Positions 12,081 to 23,500 of a stretch of DNA of 64,000 nt are shown one piece after another (the stretch's first letter is position 1; every line of letters starts with the position of its first letter). Source of the stretch: Spongilla lacustris (taxonomy: Eukaryota; Porifera; Demospongiae; Spongillida; Spongillidae); assembly GCA_949361645.1 (NCBI GenBank), contig OX442415.1:5692023-5756022 (forward strand), read 5' to 3'. The position numbers were made by a program, and so were the translations under genes. The notes under the pieces were generated by a model. The model ran no database searches, was not told where the DNA came from, and saw nothing but the letters and a program-made list of their open reading frames with translations.

Positions 12081-12082
12081 TG

Positions 12083-12712
12083 TACATGTGTGTGTGTGTG
12101 TACATGTTACGTGTCCATATGTGTGTATGTTTTTGCATGTGTGTTACATGTGCATGTGTGTACATGTGCATGTGTGTTACGTGTGCATGTGTGTGTATGT
12201 GTCCATGTGTGTGTATGTGTCCATGTGTGTGTGCATGTGTGAGTGCATGTGTATGTGTCTAATTGTGCACGTGTATGTGTGTGTATGTGTATGTGTGCAT
12301 GTATGTGCATGTGTGCATTGTGTGTATGTGTGCATGTGTATGCATGTGGATGTATGCATGTTGTGTGCATGCGTGTACATGTGGATGTGTGTGCATAGTG
12401 TGTGCATGTGTTGTGTTTGCAAGTGTTTGTGCATGTGTGTGTTGTGTCCGCATGTGTGTGTTGTGTCCGTATGTGTATGCATGTGTACGTGTGCATGAGT
12501 GCACGTGTGCATGTGTATGTGTCCAATTGTGCATGTGTTTATGCATGTGTGTGTATGTGTATGTGTGCATGTGTGTATGTGTGGATGTGTGTACGTGTGC
12601 CTGTGTTGTGTGTGCATGTGTATGTGTGCATGTGTGTCCATGTGTGTATGTGTGCATGTGTACGTGTGTTTATGCATGTGTATTGTGTGTGTGCATGTGT
12701 GTGTGCATGTTC
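12083..12712. repeat. (TGTGCATG)n degenerate TG-rich array
   Basis: About 630 bp of TGTGTGCATGTGTATG-type repeat with frequent GTGTAC and GTCCATG variants. Open frames on both strands (Cys/Val/Met and Thr/His) are artefacts. It abuts module copy B. Confidence 0.95.
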
Positions 12713-12716
12713 AACG

Positions 12717-14145
12717 ACACAAACATATTTGGTGAGGTGCACATTAATTGGAAATAAACCAATTCTTCTGGAGAGGTACATGTGTATGCACTTACAACAC
12801 TCCACATAGCTGGTCAGTCGGATTACAACATCAATACATCACACATGCACACACACACCTGCACACACACACACATATTTAAGACCAATTCCAATGGCAG
12901 GTGCAGGGGAAAGGATTGCTGACCAGTGCAACTATAGCCATCCATGCCATACCCTCAACACCAGTGCCGCCTCCATCAGTGTGTATGTAAAGGCAGTCAA
13001 CAACCCTCATGGGGTGGTCCAGTTTGCACAGGGGACAGTCCACTGTACACATCATTTCTTCACAAGACACAATTGCCACTTGCAGTCAGGTAAGCCATTG
13101 GGAGGGTGGGAGTACTGGAATAGTTAAGAGGGGGGTGGGAGAGAGAGGAGATATGTAGTGTTTAAGGTTATAATGGAGGAGAAAGTTACTACATGTACAA
13201 AATGTGTGTGTTCATGTGTGTTTTAGTGATGAATTTGCATGTACTCGTACATGTATGGTGCACATTGTACAATGTATGCTTTGGCATGCCGACAGTGTGA
13301 TGTGTCATGTGACATCTAGTTAACATCAAGGTATCTAATCACTTCAGATTCTGAATGTACCTGCATCTTATGTACATTAAAAACCAGCAAACCACTTACC
13401 ATCATAACATATTGTTTTTAAAACCCTACCATGCATGTCCCTTCTTCCATACAGCTGCTGAACTACATGTATGACAAAATGCTGAAGGTGGAAATCAACC
13501 CTCTCGAAGAAAGTGATACTACAATCCGGTGTGTTTTGCATGGTGTGCAGCTGGAGAGGGAGTGCACAATGAAGCCATGGCGATTCCTTTGCGGGGTGGG
13601 TCTGGGGACTCAGGTGTGCTCCCTTAAGCTGCATTACATGTACAGGACCAGACATTGATGGGCAAATCTGCTATGAAGTGAACTTGTACCAATCTGTGTA
13701 ATAGATTGTTGTACAATAGTACATGTATTGTTGCAATTGTACATTAAACATTATTCCTTTGGCTAGTAATAGTAGTGTTGTAACTGACTGGTATCATAAG
13801 CATGTAACCTAACCTCCGCATACTGCATGACCCGTGGATATCACATCACTTAGATAAAGTAGCTGCAGTTTGATATGAGTGTGTTCCCATTCACGTGACA
13901 CTGTGGGTTTCCGCCCCTTTTTTAGACCTCATCAAGTATCCTCTCTGCTGCCAACAACTATTCCCACCTATGTCTAGCATGGCTTGCTGCAATCAGTCAA
14001 CTGGTCCCAAACTAACTCATACTGACACACTCATACAGCACCCACCCCTCCACCAAGACCTCCACAAACACACAATACTCATTGAGACTACACCACACAT
14101 ACACACCACACATACACCCAACACCACATGCACACCACATTATTA
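12717..14145 (+). pseudogene. Degenerate Calx-beta-like exon module, copy B
   Basis: The copy has a partial block 1 (12717-12776, FGEVHINWK then a stop), block 2 (12890-13090, ISVYVKAVNNPHGVVQFAQG), block 3 (13425-13660, a 75-codon frame with LLNYMYDKMLKVEINPLEES and FLCGVGLGTQVCSLKLHYMY) and block 4 (13815-14145). Order and spacing match copy A at 2.7 kb. Frames differ between copies in block 3 because of indels, which argues that these are not maintained exons. Two minisatellite units follow. Confidence 0.45.
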
Positions 14146-14235
14146 CCCTCCTTAGAGTGCTGGTCTGTGAGGGTGGGGTGTCAGTATTACCCTCCCTAGA
14201 GTGCTGGTCTGTGAGGGTGGGGTGTCAGTATTAGC
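14146..14235. repeat. 45-bp minisatellite, 2 copies
   Basis: Same unit as 4237-4950 and same position relative to block 4 of the module. Confidence 0.95.
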
Positions 14236-14511
14236 CTATTCATGCAGTTGTGGTTTGTCTGTCATAATATTTATTACATTGGTGTTTGATGAAGAAATGA
14301 CTCAGCTTCTATGGGTGGTGTCCTGAGATTATAACCTTCCACCTCCAGGACTACACACCACCACATTTTTACACCACAACTTCACACTGTCTACATCAGA
14401 CTCCTTGGAGCACCGCCCTAACACTCAATGCACAAACAGACAAAGCATCTGTGTTCCAGTTTGAACTGAGCAGGTGAGTAGTATCAAGGAGGTAGTGGTG
14501 TGAGAGGGAAC

Positions 14512-14755
14512 GTGGTGATGTAAGAGGAGGTGGTGATGTGTGAGGAGGTGGTGATGTGTGAGGAGGTGGTGATGTGTGAGGAGGTGGTGATGTAAGAGGA
14601 GGTGGTTATGTGTGAGGAGGTGGTGATGTGTGAGGAGGTGGTGATGTGTGAGGAGGTGGTGATGTAAGAGGAGGTGGTGATGTGTGAGGAGGTGGTGATG
14701 TAAGAGGAGGTGGTGATGTGTGAAGAGGTGGTAATGTAAGAGGAGGTGGTGATGA
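14512..14755. repeat. 18-bp minisatellite GTGTGAGGAGGTGGTGAT, about 13 copies
   Basis: Units alternate between TGTGAGGAGGTGGTGATG and TAAGAGGAGGTGGTGATG. The minus-strand Thr/Ser/His/Ile frame is produced by the repeat. Confidence 0.95.
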
Positions 14756-15202
14756 TGCAGGAATCTTGTTCAGGCACCTCTACATGTATATAGCTAGCTA
14801 CACACTCATCATTCAGCTTCAACTCATTGGGCCACTGCCATATTGGCAGGCTCTCTCTCCTCTCAGGCCACTGTTATAGTACACGTCATTTATTCCCAAG
14901 ACCTTCATTACTAACACCATGTAGTCAGCCAGGTAAGCCGTTACATACTCTGACTCATCCCAAGGTCATAGTGGGGTGGAATGTGTACATTTGACTCCAA
15001 TTGTATTGCTATTAGTTGAAAAGTATCAAAGTTTAGCCCAGTACATGAAACATGTACAAGGCAACATGTTGTGTGCAACTTCAATGAAAATTCACTACAT
15101 GTACCAGGTTTTACTGAAATTCATTTAAGTTGCACAGAACATGGATCACTAACTTATTTGGAGTCATCAGTACAACAGCATCATTCATCTTGCCTGGACA
15201 CA

Positions 15203-15295
<93 letters not shown>

Positions 15296-16500
15296 CACAC
15301 ATCAAGTAAACAGTGCATGTGGCTAATATGGTCTGCTATCAAGATGTCCTGATAAACTCACACTTATGCATGCATACACCTGTCTAAGCCATACATGTAT
15401 AAGTTCATATGCATGTACACGTTCACCTTAATTGTTAATCCATTTTAATTACAACTCAAATAGAACCGGCATTACTTTTTCGACTGGCTGGTATTAGGAA
15501 AATGTGGCTGGCATTGTAAATGTGTAACTTACCTAGTTTTGACCAAGTGGTCAGGCCATATCACATGGCCATGACCATGCAGTTCACCAAAACCAATCAA
15601 TTTGGTGAACTGTTGCTATTGGTCCGTAGTGTCACTTCACACTGTAGTCTGGGGACCAGATGACTGGCATTCAGCAAACTAGAAACAGGTATAATAGAGT
15701 AGAGCTTGAAACGAATCAAACCATTTACACTGTACGCCTTGATCCTGTGCTAATAATTCTTTCAGAGCGATACTGATAATAGCTCTGACGGTGATATTTT
15801 GAACTTCATGCATACAACGCTCCAACGCGTTACTCACGGCTGTTTGCGGCTGGACACTAGGTTTATAATTAGACAATACGGTATACGCCCCTAAAGCTGT
15901 GATGTTCGTACCTCATTATACATGTTGTTTTTGGCGATCCATATACCACACGTGTTGTAAGCAATTCTGTTGAAACAAATAGCTCCCGCACACACCCTAC
16001 CAGTCTAGTCAACAATATGATAAACGCGCAACAGCTTTTGATTTGATTAATAGTTATGCGCAGCCCGTTTTTAAGCCTATGTAATTTTGGCGGGTCTACT
16101 TCAAGCTTGGTGTACGACCGAACCAACCGACAGAACAGGACGGTAAGCAAGAACACTAAACAACACACATGGGAGAGCATATATACAATGTTCACAACTA
16201 GCCAACTTTTTTTTTTAACACCGAACTCGACATGAGTATTTTTATGAATAATAGGTGTGGTTTTGGATGGAGCACCACAAAACGACAGTCAAAGAGCTGC
16301 GTGGTCGCTTCTTGGTCGAGGCTAGGAAAAAGAAAACAAGGAGTTCATACATCTGCCAAGGTTGCAGCTCATTTGTACACTGTCTTTGCTATTAACACCA
16401 GCAATGACATAGTTAAAACTCACCCTCCTTGCTTCTACAGCAGTTCTGCTATACTGTTGCAAACTTGTGCTGCCTGCTGTTGACTGTGGGGGATAGTAGT
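14756..16500. other. No gene seen; (AC)n at 15207-15292
   Basis: Mixed sequence with a pure CA microsatellite of about 43 units at 15207-15292 and a small hairpin near 15580-15612 (CAGTTCACCA and TGGTGAACTG). Longer frames here (for example 15869-16195 minus) show no domain. Confidence 0.4.
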
Positions 16501-16505
16501 AAATT

Positions 16506-16916
16506 GTGTTCACCTTACATTCTGATTTGCCATACATTATCACCCTGCCTGCAGTTGTCCACAGCCCACAGAAGATAATTTTAGGCATGCATGCAATAGC
16601 CCCTCCCACTGAATCCTTACTGGCTGACCACTTAATGGCCAGCTCCAACAATCCAGCAATCCTGGAGCAACTACTGTGTCCCATATACCTGAGGATTTTA
16701 CACCAGCCTCTGGAGCTCCCATGTAGGGCACTGGTGTGCACTGCCTGCATGGTCGAGTGGTTCAAGGTGTTCAAGGTGCTCAATTGTAGTGGGTCAAATG
16801 TCCATGCTGCTTCAAGGATACTCCACTAACTGCACCACAGCTAAAGGCAGCAACACTATTGATCCAGGCACTACTGTGTCAAACCTGTAGGAAGGACATT
16901 AAGGCTTGTGAGTATG

Positions 16917-16966
<50 letters not shown>

Positions 16967-17254
16967 ACACACATACGCACACACACACACGCGCGCCCAC
17001 ACACACACACACACACCAGTGCAATGGTGAACCAGCGAAGGCTGACCTGCAGAAAGCAGGAAAACGCATGTTGGATTTGGCCTCCTCGGAGAACACAGGG
17101 GGCTGAATCCATACATGCAAGGTTCAACGGACTACAAAGGACGTACCATTCAGTTCCTGACAAAGTTCGACAATTGGTGCTAATGGTAAAGGAGCATCTA
17201 CTCTCCGTGGCTCCACAAAATGTGGCAGCGACACTCCTATCAGCAATGACATGA
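16506..17254 (+). pseudogene. Decayed RING-finger gene interrupted by a CA repeat
   Basis: The frame 16506-16829 contains LLCPIYLRILHQPLELPC followed by ALVCTACMVEWFKV. After a frameshift come KCPCCFKDTPLTAPQLKAAT and LLCQTCRKDIKACE. This is the spacing of a C3HC4 RING finger (Cys-Pro-Ile-x, Leu-Pro-Cys, Val-Cys-x2-Cys, Cys-Pro-x-Cys). The second Cys is Tyr, the His position is lost, and a 9-base duplication TTCAAGGTG sits at the shift. A CA repeat (16917-17016) follows at a possible exon end, then an open frame (17022-17254) with RLTCRKQENACWIW and KVRQLVLMVKEHLL that I do not recognise. E3-ligase origin is likely from the RING; a transposon-borne RING is also possible. Confidence 0.5.
16917..17016. 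repeat. (CA)n microsatellite with CGCGCG interruption
   Basis: About 100 bp of CA repeat directly following the RING-like segment. Confidence 0.95.
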
Positions 17255-17259
17255 TCCCT

Positions 17260-19100
17260 TTTCTCGCGTAACTTTGGTATCAAAAATCCCTGGCAAAAAA
17301 AAAAGTTGGCTTTTAGCACATACAATTATAAGCTAGTACCTTCTAAGTCCTTCAAGATTCGGCTTTGATTTCGACTTTCTATCGGTTGGGAACGTAGATA
17401 ATTCGCTTCGAATAGGGGAGGTACATCGCGAGTTACCCGCTTTCACGACCTATAACGCGCCGTGGCAACGAAACTGTAGCATGAAGTAAGCACTGTAAAT
17501 AGAAAAATGATGCTGGCTTTATTTCGTGTTTTCAAAAGGTGACAATAACGAACCTGTTTTGTGCTGGCTCACGTTTTTGTTCAACCCTGGGGTTGTCATG
17601 GGCGTTGCTAAGGCTCTAAGTAATCATTTCAATATTTCGGGTAAATAACCTAGTGTCCACAAAATGTATGGCCGCAAACAGCCGTGTACTGCGGTCGGCT
17701 CAGCCGACCGCAGCAACGCGTTGGAGCACGCGCGCGGTCCCACTATAATCACCACCACTGTAATTATTCACACGTGGTATCCATGCAGTCGTTTAAAGGA
17801 GGGAAAAAAGGTAAGAAGCCGTTTTATTTTTAGTACTGCATGTTATCACACGCGTTGTTCGCGTATAACTACGACGTTGTGCATGCTCGCATGTCTACGT
17901 AGTACATAGATAGACGTTGTGCATGTTCGCATGTCTACGTAGTACATAGATTATAATGTATGGAATGATGAAGGCTTCAAAATTTGACGACCAAAGTAGC
18001 CGTACACTGCCCTAGCAAGTCCAGGTTATTTTGGACTACTTCAGTACCGCACTTGAATATTACCGTTGCTTTGACCGAAAAAGGAACAGCCAATTAATAA
18101 GCACGCAACGCACTATGTTCTTTCAGAAAAAGTCACTAAGGTAGAGGGTCTTATAGCTACCGTGCGGTGCTCCAATCTTAGAACGAGGAGCTTCCAGGAC
18201 GGTTGAGCGGCGCTGTACTTTAAGCTTACTGCCCTCACTCCGGTCCTTGGACCCGGCTCTTGCCTCTGCGATTGCAGATTGGTGCGTGTAGGCTGGCCAT
18301 GCCACCTCTAGCTACTTGCCATCTTTTAGCAGTGGCGTAGGAGCGTATTAAAGACTGAGGGGGGGCCGGCAACTTCATAATAAATTATAATAATTATTAC
18401 ATACATGCCAGCAAGGGGGAAGGTGCGGGATGGGTGAGGGTGTGTGCCACCTCCCGCGCTCCGCGCGGAGGATTTTGAACAAGTATGGTAGGTTGGCTTA
18501 TGAGACATCATGGTTGCACGTAGTTCCGCTGGCCCTCAATATGGTCGTGCGCAATCGTGGCGGTCACGCCCGTGCGACGATCCCGAGCTATAGCGCGCAC
18601 AGATAATTCATCATTACCTAGGTTGCCAGCAGCGCGACGTACGCGCCCGGCGTAGCAACCGGGACCCTACAGGCCTATACTACACGGAAGGCCTGGTGTA
18701 CGTGGTAACTGAAGCACCTCGCGTAGTAGCTTGTTTCCATAGTATTAAAATGGCGGAGTAGGCAATAATTGTAGCTAAGGTTACTCAGGTTTGTTCAGGC
18801 TACCTACACCTATACAGCAAGCGGAACAGCTACAATTGGAACACTTTGCAAATATGTGTTCTTTGCTAGTGTATTTAATTTCAAGGATTGGTATCCATAG
18901 AAACATATAACCGCCAGGGATGTAACTTTGAAATGAAACAATGATTCCTAACAATGCTTAACACTTAGACATTTGAAGCTCCAACAGTTTGTTTGAACCA
19001 TTAAATAAAAATACGATGACCACTGATTTGAAGTTAATTGAAGTTACGTCTTGTAACCATCCAGTTTTTTTTTTAATAGTACGAATTTAGTTCATTAGGA
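17260..19100. other. CpG-rich non-coding stretch
   Basis: CpG is visibly denser at 17400-18720 than elsewhere in the window. It includes a 25-bp palindrome (17689-17713), a 40-bp tandem duplication (17873-17952) and a CAGTGGCGTAGGAGC motif at 18334 like hAT-type transposon ends. A promoter region is possible but no transcript start or ORF supports it. Confidence 0.35.
17873..17952. repeat. 40-bp direct tandem duplication
   Basis: GACGTTGTGCATG(C/T)TCGCA and the following TGTCTACGTAGTACATAGAT occur twice in tandem with one mismatch. Confidence 0.95.
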
Positions 19101-19104
19101 TATT

Positions 19105-19735
19105 ACCTCTGAGCGCCAAGCGCCTTCGCATGGATGATACACTATTGGCCTTTGTCTGGGGGCCCCCACTTTGCAACCCTCACCTTTGCCACCAATGTGG
19201 ATCAAATATGGACTCACTTGGCACGCATGGGCTCAGTTGTCGTTTTTGTGCTGGTTGTCACTTGACATTCTGCACAGGGCTTTATCATCTGCCAATGTTC
19301 CTTCTCGGCTAGAGCCCACTGGTCTTGATCGAGCAGATGGTAAGCGTCCCGATGGAATCACCATGGTACCATGATCAAATGGCAGATTGTTGGTTTGGGA
19401 TGCAACCTGCGTGGACACTTTTGCCACTTCCCATCTATCCATGATAGCCTCTGAAGTGTGTGCAGCAAAAAACCAGGCAGAGCAGACCAAGATCAAGAAG
19501 TACAGTTACATCACCTCCCATGCATACATTGTACCATTCCTTCACACCTGCATGTTACCTTTGAAACAACTGAAGTGTGTGGCCCTCGCTCCATGTCTTT
19601 CCGAGTCGCTGGATTGCAAATGCCACTGGTGACAAAAGCTCTCTGGCATACCTCCTGCAAACGTTTTCTGCTACCATTCAGAGGGGGAATGCTGCATCTA
19701 TTTTGGGAACCCCCTTTCCTTTGAATGCTGTGTAA
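19105..19735 (+). pseudogene. C-terminal remnant of a second RLE-type non-LTR element
   Basis: Pieces in three frames read in order: [20 protein letters not shown] and LSCRF, then [20 protein letters not shown], then LVWDATCVDTFATSHLSM, then ETTEVCGPRSMSF, then TFSATIQRGNAASILGTPFP and a stop. The series Cys-His motif, [15 protein letters not shown], WDATCxDTFA and AIQRGNAASxLGT is characteristic of the endonuclease-side C-terminus of RT-encoding elements common in invertebrate genomes; DG-x-RPD with WD is the PD-(D/E)xK-like core. Several frameshifts show it is dead. It differs from the 34-38 kb family, which has PADILI and KPAALDL motifs. Confidence 0.65.
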
Positions 19736-19739
19736 TGAA

Positions 19740-20700
19740 TGTTATGCATTGTATATTTATAAATGAAAAAAACATTAAAATATACTACTGTAGTTTATTT
19801 AAAAAGTAAAAAAATATTTATCCTGCTTATATGCTAGTACAATCGTTACGAGCAATTTTTATAAGTTAAAAGGTACTTACTGCTAATATTAAAATAGTTT
19901 CTTTGATTGAAATTAAAATATAAAAAGTGTATACATTAAATTAACAAATTCAAGCTATTAAAAGTATTTATTGTACTGCTATGATTGTTGAACTCTACAT
20001 GTCAGATGTGCGTATGCATGTCCAAATTGTGCATAGTTACATTACATGTACATCACAGATGAGGCCTACTTTCATCGTGATTCTACACTTGACAATAACA
20101 AGTAAGTACATGTACAATCATATGATTTTTACTTCCTCAACAGCATCAAATTACACTATTGAGGTATTTGGAGTCCGAATAGTGGGTTATACAGCCCAAT
20201 TTGCTGAATGTAAAATTCAGCAAATTGACTAGTAATGACACGACAAGTACAGATAGCTACAAATTAATGTGTAGTTGGAGGTACTTTATATTTTTGTTAG
20301 TTGTTGACAATAATTTAGTACCCCATCCAAACAAAAATTCATATTTCAAGTCTATGTGTATAATGGTACCTTGAAATACAAAAAAGAATTTCAGCATAGA
20401 AGCCATTTGTTTAGTTCCCCAATACACTTGAAAATTTTGACAATGTTTTTAGCAGCATTTTTATTGCATTCATAGCTGACATGTTCTACCATATAGCAAT
20501 ATCATGGGCATGATTTTATGCTTTGATTAAGAAGAAGCCATAAATTATACTGATGCTGACATGGACTTGAATTGCGTTCCCACATTGATTGCTTAGTCAT
20601 GGATAACGTTTAGTTAGTTTTGAAATTTTGTGTCAAACTCCTCAACCTGTGTACACATGTTATTGCTCTATCATAACCCATGTACCATATTTACCATCTT
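19740..20700. other. AT-rich, no gene seen
   Basis: Very AT-rich at 19740-19980. It includes a 13-bp-arm hairpin at about 20199-20229 (CAATTTGCTGAAT and its complement). This is where a signal-peptide exon for the following Ig exon would be expected, but none is clear. Confidence 0.4.
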
Positions 20701-20703
20701 CAG

Positions 20704-21690
20704 GTCAGTACTACTGGTTTTGTAGTCCTTATGCCACCACAAAACTACACAGTATTTGAGAACAATGCTGCAGCTGTTTTCAACTGTTCTGGAGATGGAT
20801 ATGCAGTTTTCTGGTATTTGAATGGAGCTGCTTATAATGCAGTACATGTACAATTGGGAATAAGAATTGTCCCTGCAACACCCACTGGAGGTGTGGTCTC
20901 ATCTAGTCTCTACATCCCAGCTAGGGCTACCAACAACAACACAGAAGTGATATGTAAAGTGGCAGATGGCACTTTAACCAATGTACAGACAAGTGGACCA
21001 GCTAATCTGACCATTCAAGGTGAGAACACCATTGTAGACTGTGTAGATGTTTGGGTGTTAGATAATGAGGTTAGAACACAAAGTTTCTGGGAATTGATTT
21101 TAGCATCCTTAGTAATAGACATAACTGGCTAAACTTGTGAGAATTCTACTATAACCTATTCAGTGACACCTAGTTGTTGCAGTGGAAATATTCTGCTTTC
21201 AAAGAAGCCATCTTCATGCACTCACTTATCCTACAAACAAAAACCTTGAACCTTGGCAAAAAAATACATGTGCAATGTAAAACATGAATTTAAACTTGGA
21301 TTGATACCCAAAATGACATGACACGTACATTACTATACTTTGTTTTCATCCTAGGTCCACTTGATGCTCCATACAACTTATCAGTAGCCAGATCCAACAC
21401 ATCCTTCATACTCTCCTGGGGTGCTCCATTCTCCCTTCATGTCACAGGCTACTCTACTGATATATTCAATTACATCCTGTGTACCAATATCACCATATAT
21501 GGATGTAAGACCATCCCCAGTGATCCAGACTGTACCTTCCCAAGGACATGTACCTCATCAGTTGATTTCACTGACCCTTCACTAAATGGTACAAATAAGA
21601 CCATCATGGACTATGGTGATACAATTCTGTTCACATTCTTTGCCATCAATGGAGCTGGAAATGGAATTTATGCAGAATATGTTTTTTGTG
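20704..21690 (+). pseudogene. Ig-FN3 receptor gene, truncated member (copy 1)
   Basis: An Ig exon (20704-21019) follows CTTCAG and ends CAAG|GTGAGA. It shows VFNCSGDG, then FWYLNG, then NNNTEVICKVADG, the Cys-Trp-Cys pattern of an Ig domain. An FN3 exon (21355 to about 21690) follows CATCCTAG and reads LDAPYNLSV, FILSWGAPFS and FFAINGAGNG. Both exons are open and close to those at 28, 42 and 60 kb. Differences: the Ig exon starts in phase 0 (or needs another acceptor) where the paralogues use phase 1, no signal exon is found upstream, and the stalk, membrane and tail exons are missing. Instead a TRIM-NHL sequence begins about 15 bp after the last FN3 codons. It is probably a truncated gene; a spliced chimera with the TRIM part is possible but frames do not join directly. 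Confidence 0.6.
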
Positions 21691-21705
21691 TGAAGTGTCC
21701 ACTGT

Positions 21706-23247
21706 TGCAGAGGCTCATCGAGATGACATGAGAAGGACACTCCAACACGTGCAAGACACATTGGCTGGTGCCATTGGTGCTAATGAGAAGACCACGAAAC
21801 AAGTGGAGACCTCCAAACATGAAGCTCAACTGGCTATCGATTTGGCCTTTGAACAGCTACTTGAAAGACTTGTGGAAAGGAAGAAGGCACTGCTGTCAGA
21901 GATGGAATCCATTGCACTGACCCAGACAACATCCCTTACCCTCCAGAAGGAGCAGTTTGAGAAGATCCAAAAGAACATCAGTCACTACTCTGAGGTGACC
22001 TCCCACATCTTCCTTACCCACACTGACCATGAGGTGGTAGCTATGGGAGGATGTATACCCACTGAACTGAAGGCTACCATTATGGAGGTTGAAAATGTAT
22101 CCCTCACAACAAGCCAATATGGTCCCATTACTGTTGATGTGCAAGTGGATATCCTTATGAAGGAACTATAAATGTTTGGTTACGTATTTGAGCAATCTCC
22201 TGTCCCTTGTAAGAGTGAATTAACAGTCCAATCTGTGATCAGAAAGAACACAAAATGTTCGATGAAATTGGAGACGAGGATGTTGAATGGAGAGAGGTAC
22301 CCACATGGTAGTGTACAGGTTGAGGCTGAGATGAGGTCCAAGGCCCATAATGGAGCAGTTATGTATGGAGAGGTGGAGGACCACAGGGATGGTACCTACA
22401 CCATCACCCTCACCCCTCAGACTGCTGGTCCTCACCAGCTGGTCATTACAATGGATGGCCAACATGTACAGAACAGTCCTCATAATGTCTATGTAAAACA
22501 TGACTATAGCCACACCTTATGTAATGCCCAAACGGTGATCAAGTGTAGTCAACCATTATGTGTTGCTGTCCATGACAATGGAGACATCTATGTAGGGAGT
22601 AATCATCACTGCATTTATGTGTTTGATGAAACAGGTCAACTGAAGAGTACCATAGGTAGTCGTGGAAATGGTGATGGTCAGTTCAGATGTCCATACGGTA
22701 TATCCATCAAGGGAGATATGTTGTATGTTGCTGACAGTGACAACCATCGTATACAGAAGCTGACATCAGGGGGAGAGTTCATTCATAAGTTTGGTCAGAA
22801 AGGATCAAGTCAGGGAAAGTTTAATACTCCTGAGGCAGTCATTGTTGACTCAGACAACAGAGTGATAGTTTCTGATTTATGGAATGATAGGATCCAAATA
22901 TTCAACGAAGATGGTGGTTGGTTGTTAACCATAAATGGTTTCATGTTACCAGTGAGTCATGCCTTAGATCATCAGGAAAATATTCATGTAACAGAACAAG
23001 ATCGTATCAAAGTTTTCAATAAGGAAGGTGTCTATGTCAGAACATATGGTGGTCCTTCTTCAGGTCGAAAAAGAATAGCCATAGATGACGAAGGCAACAC
23101 CTTAGTAACTTATGGCCGTTCCATCTACATATATGATAACAATGGAAACAGGATCTATGAAGTGGAGAGTTTTGAAGATCCTATGTGACTGTGTGTATGT
23201 TGCTGACTATGGTGCTAATTCTGTACTGAAATATACTGATATTTAGG
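21706..23247 (+). pseudogene. TRIM-NHL family pseudogene (coiled coil, filamin, NHL)
   Basis: After CTGTTGCAG, a single long frame holds a coiled coil (about 21720-22060, with LLERLVERKKALLSEMESI), a filamin/ABP280 repeat (about 22196-22500, with EVEDHRDGTYTITLTPQTAG) and NHL repeats (about 22520-23247: QFRCPYGISI, LYVADSDNHRIQKL, ITVSD-like segments). This order matches TRIM2/3/71-type proteins, but RING and B-boxes are absent. The frame is interrupted by one TAA at 22169-22171, exactly in phase, between KEL and FGYVFEQSPVP, where paralogues would continue. Near 23185 a frameshift separates FEDPM from CVYVADYGANSVLKY, the usual last NHL blade. The long intron-free frame could be ancestral or a retrocopy; no poly(A) or flanking duplication is seen. 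Confidence 0.8.
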
Positions 23248-23432
23248 TGCTGTATTGTGTGTTGTGTTATATTGTAGTGCTGTGTGGTTTTGCAAGACTG
23301 TATATTAATGTACAATTGTGATGGTCGGCCTGCACTACTCAACAGTGTGACACACACACACAACATAGCATGAGATATCGCACGACTGACTTATGATATT
23401 ATGGTTATATGCTGTGTCTCCACCTTTACCTC

Positions 23433-23500
23433 TAGGTCACCCTACCACAGTGGACTTGTTGCATCATTGCCATGGCGATGATGTCATAACCATAAAGGTT
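23433..23500 (+). other. Possible exon of unidentified plus-strand gene
   Basis: Between CTCTAG (ending about 23435) and AAG|GTTAAT, the frame HPTTVDLLHHCHGDDVITIK is open with a phase-1 start. No family recognised. Confidence 0.25.

Noticed and set aside
12088..12809. Cys/Met/Val-rich frames up to 166 codons
   Set aside because: Artefacts of the TGTGCATG repeat.
16322..16783. 153-codon minus-strand frame
   Set aside because: Overlaps the plus-strand RING-like segment, has no domain and no splice support.
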